From Chelydra serpentina (Eukaryota > Chordata > Testudines > Chelydridae): DNA of 64,000 nt. The notes beneath the pieces were generated by a model. The model did not search any database. It was not told where the DNA came from and saw nothing but the letters and a program-made list of their open reading frames with translations. The translations under genes were made by a program, and so were the position numbers. Shown here piece after piece: positions 62,501 to 64,000 of the stretch. The stretch is from positions 32,404,001 through 32,468,000 of the forward strand of contig JBAIAC010000010.1 in assembly GCA_037349315.1 (NCBI GenBank). Direction: 5' to 3'. The first letter of the stretch is position 1. Each line of letters begins with the position of its first letter.

Positions 62501-64000
62501 AGAGCAGCAGTTCTCCTGAATCTTGCATAACGATGAGGCGACGTTCTGGATTTCTTACAATGCAATATGCTTCTAGTCTCTGACCTATGTTTCCAAAAAA
62601 TGTTGGCCTACTGCCCTGTGTGTGAGCCTTCTTATAAAAACATTAGATTGTGTTATGCTTCAGGCAACTCTGCCCTGATTTGTCTTCTAACACCAATATC
62701 TAATCCTCAGTAACACAGACATTTTGTGATCTTTCTTCAATATTCTAGGGGGGTGATTATCACCTTAGAATGAGTAACACTAGTTGCAGCCTCTCAGGTT
62801 TGCAGCTGATGGGTTAGGCAGCACTGGATATTGGGTCAGGATAGGTCCTCATTACACTACGTTTTGTGTTTTTGAAGTTTAAGAGGAGGTTCCAGTTACA
62901 ACTAAATCAGGTCTGAGAGCCAAGACCTGAAGTTAATGAGAAGGTAATTACAATTACTGTGGTCTGTTCCTTTACAATTTTATTTACCATCTGTACTCAG
63001 TGGTTGCGGGGAGGGGAGGAGGAATAAAAGCCTTTTAACCCTCTTGGTGACCACAGACCTCTTTTGTTATCACCTCTTTTGTTTTTTTCCAACTAGACTT
63101 GAGGAACTTATTTTCTTTCAAGAGGCTTAAGCCCCGGTCTGTGATGCACATAGTATGCATTCCCTTGATTTTAAGTGTCTTGATGAGCTGGTCAGTCATG
63201 ACTTTCCTTTTTTTCATGCAGAACCCTGAGGAATAGAATGAGAGATTCTACCCAGGACATGAACAAGGCTGCTTCTCGAAGCAGTGCTGAAGGTTTTCTG
63301 CCTTCTTATCAGTTTTATATACACACCATGTTTCTGAAGAATCATCTGCTGGAAGTGGACCATCAAGCTCACTCTTCCATAGCATGAGACCGGTTATATT
63401 ACTCAATGTCTCCTCCTTGGGCCACACCTCCCCAACTCATGTAGAAGTTTCCCCCTATATGGAGTCTGGTATCCGTATCAGGACCTGACATCAACTAGCT
63501 ATTAAATAATATTGAGAATGAGTTCACTAAGAGATCTAGTACTGGATCTGGATCAAGATCTTTATATACTAATTTGCTTCCAAATTAGCAATTGCAACAG
63601 CAATTGCAATAAAGAAAATTGTGCTGGGTATTCGTGAGACCAATTAGCTCAGTAGTTGAGTCAGAAACTTTGTTAGCTCTGATTTGCCAAGCACCTCTCC
63701 TATTTTCTCCTGTCTCTCTCCTGAAATAAAGATTGTCTTGGATGATAGCTTAGATGTTGGAGTTTTGCGATGACTGTAATTGGCCTTTCCACTTGTTCAC
63801 ACCAACCTGTTTAGTGACAGCTGGGCATTGTATAGTCTGATGAGGTAAAGACCAGGGTATACATGGCAAGAGATATGGCATTTTGTGAATACCTCTGGAG
63901 AAATTATAAGTCCAAAAAGGAATACTCTGTATTTCTCTCTTTATGGATTTGAGGTCTTAAGTGGACTGCATGCCATTGTTGCTCCTTGTACTACAAAGAA
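59560..64000. other. ECT2L intron, no exon recognised
   Basis: I searched the - strand for DH-domain exons and found none with plausible splice sites. 61070-61230 is a T/A-rich stretch that may be a dispersed repeat. A 60-codon - strand frame at 63217-63035 and proline-rich + strand words near 63350-63480 are unexplained and could belong to an old retroelement. Confidence 0.35.

Noticed and set aside
63035..63217. 60-codon Lys-rich - strand frame as a possible ECT2L exon
   Set aside because: It does not resemble the DH domain and lacks a convincing acceptor-donor pair with the phase required by the 58295 exon.

Overview
This is a window of vertebrate nuclear DNA with intron-split genes, long AT-rich introns and dense interspersed repeats. 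No bacterial or viral gene arrangement is present. The repeat mix points to a reptile, most likely a turtle: CR1 and L2 LINE tails, a tRNA-headed SINE with a CR1-like tail, MIR, many hAT and PIF/Harbinger-type miniature DNA transposons, Tigger-like elements, a Penelope-like family, and solo LTRs. A crocodilian is the main alternative. The species call is inference from repeats I recognise by eye.

Two genes are supported. REPS1 (RalBP1-associated Eps-domain protein 1) runs on the + strand. Twelve coding exons between 9951 and 48126 encode its last 422 residues and stop codon; the EH-domain exons lie upstream of base 1. All exon junctions keep frame and all introns are GT-AG. ECT2L (an ECT2-like Rho guanine nucleotide exchange factor) runs on the - strand. 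Its last two coding exons, 58295-58123 and 54174-54044, encode the end of the PH domain and the stop. The genes converge tail to tail, as I recall their human orthologues doing. They are neighbours, and nothing here suggests a shared pathway.

Layout: 1-9950 is a REPS1 intron packed with transposons (hAT, PIF-like, CR1, MIR). 9951-48126 holds the REPS1 exons, with introns containing L2, CR1, a tRNA-CR1 SINE, PIF-like foldback elements (one inserted inside another), Penelope-like pieces, solo LTRs, a decayed DIRS-like retrotransposon and two Tigger-like elements. 48127 to about 50.4 kb is the probable REPS1 3' UTR. About 50.4-53.4 kb is the space between the genes, with an L2 tail, a solo LTR and a PIF-like element. 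About 53.4-58.3 kb is the ECT2L 3' end, and 58.3-64 kb is ECT2L intron with a near-perfect 537-bp palindromic element.

The more unusual signals are the nested PIF-like insertion with TTA duplications at both levels, the Penelope-like palindrome with identical 243-nt arms and hammerhead-like boxes, the DIRS-like reverse transcriptase and recombinase relics, and two NAGNAG splice acceptors in REPS1. Most open frames of 60-200 codons in the window are chance frames in repeats and were left out.
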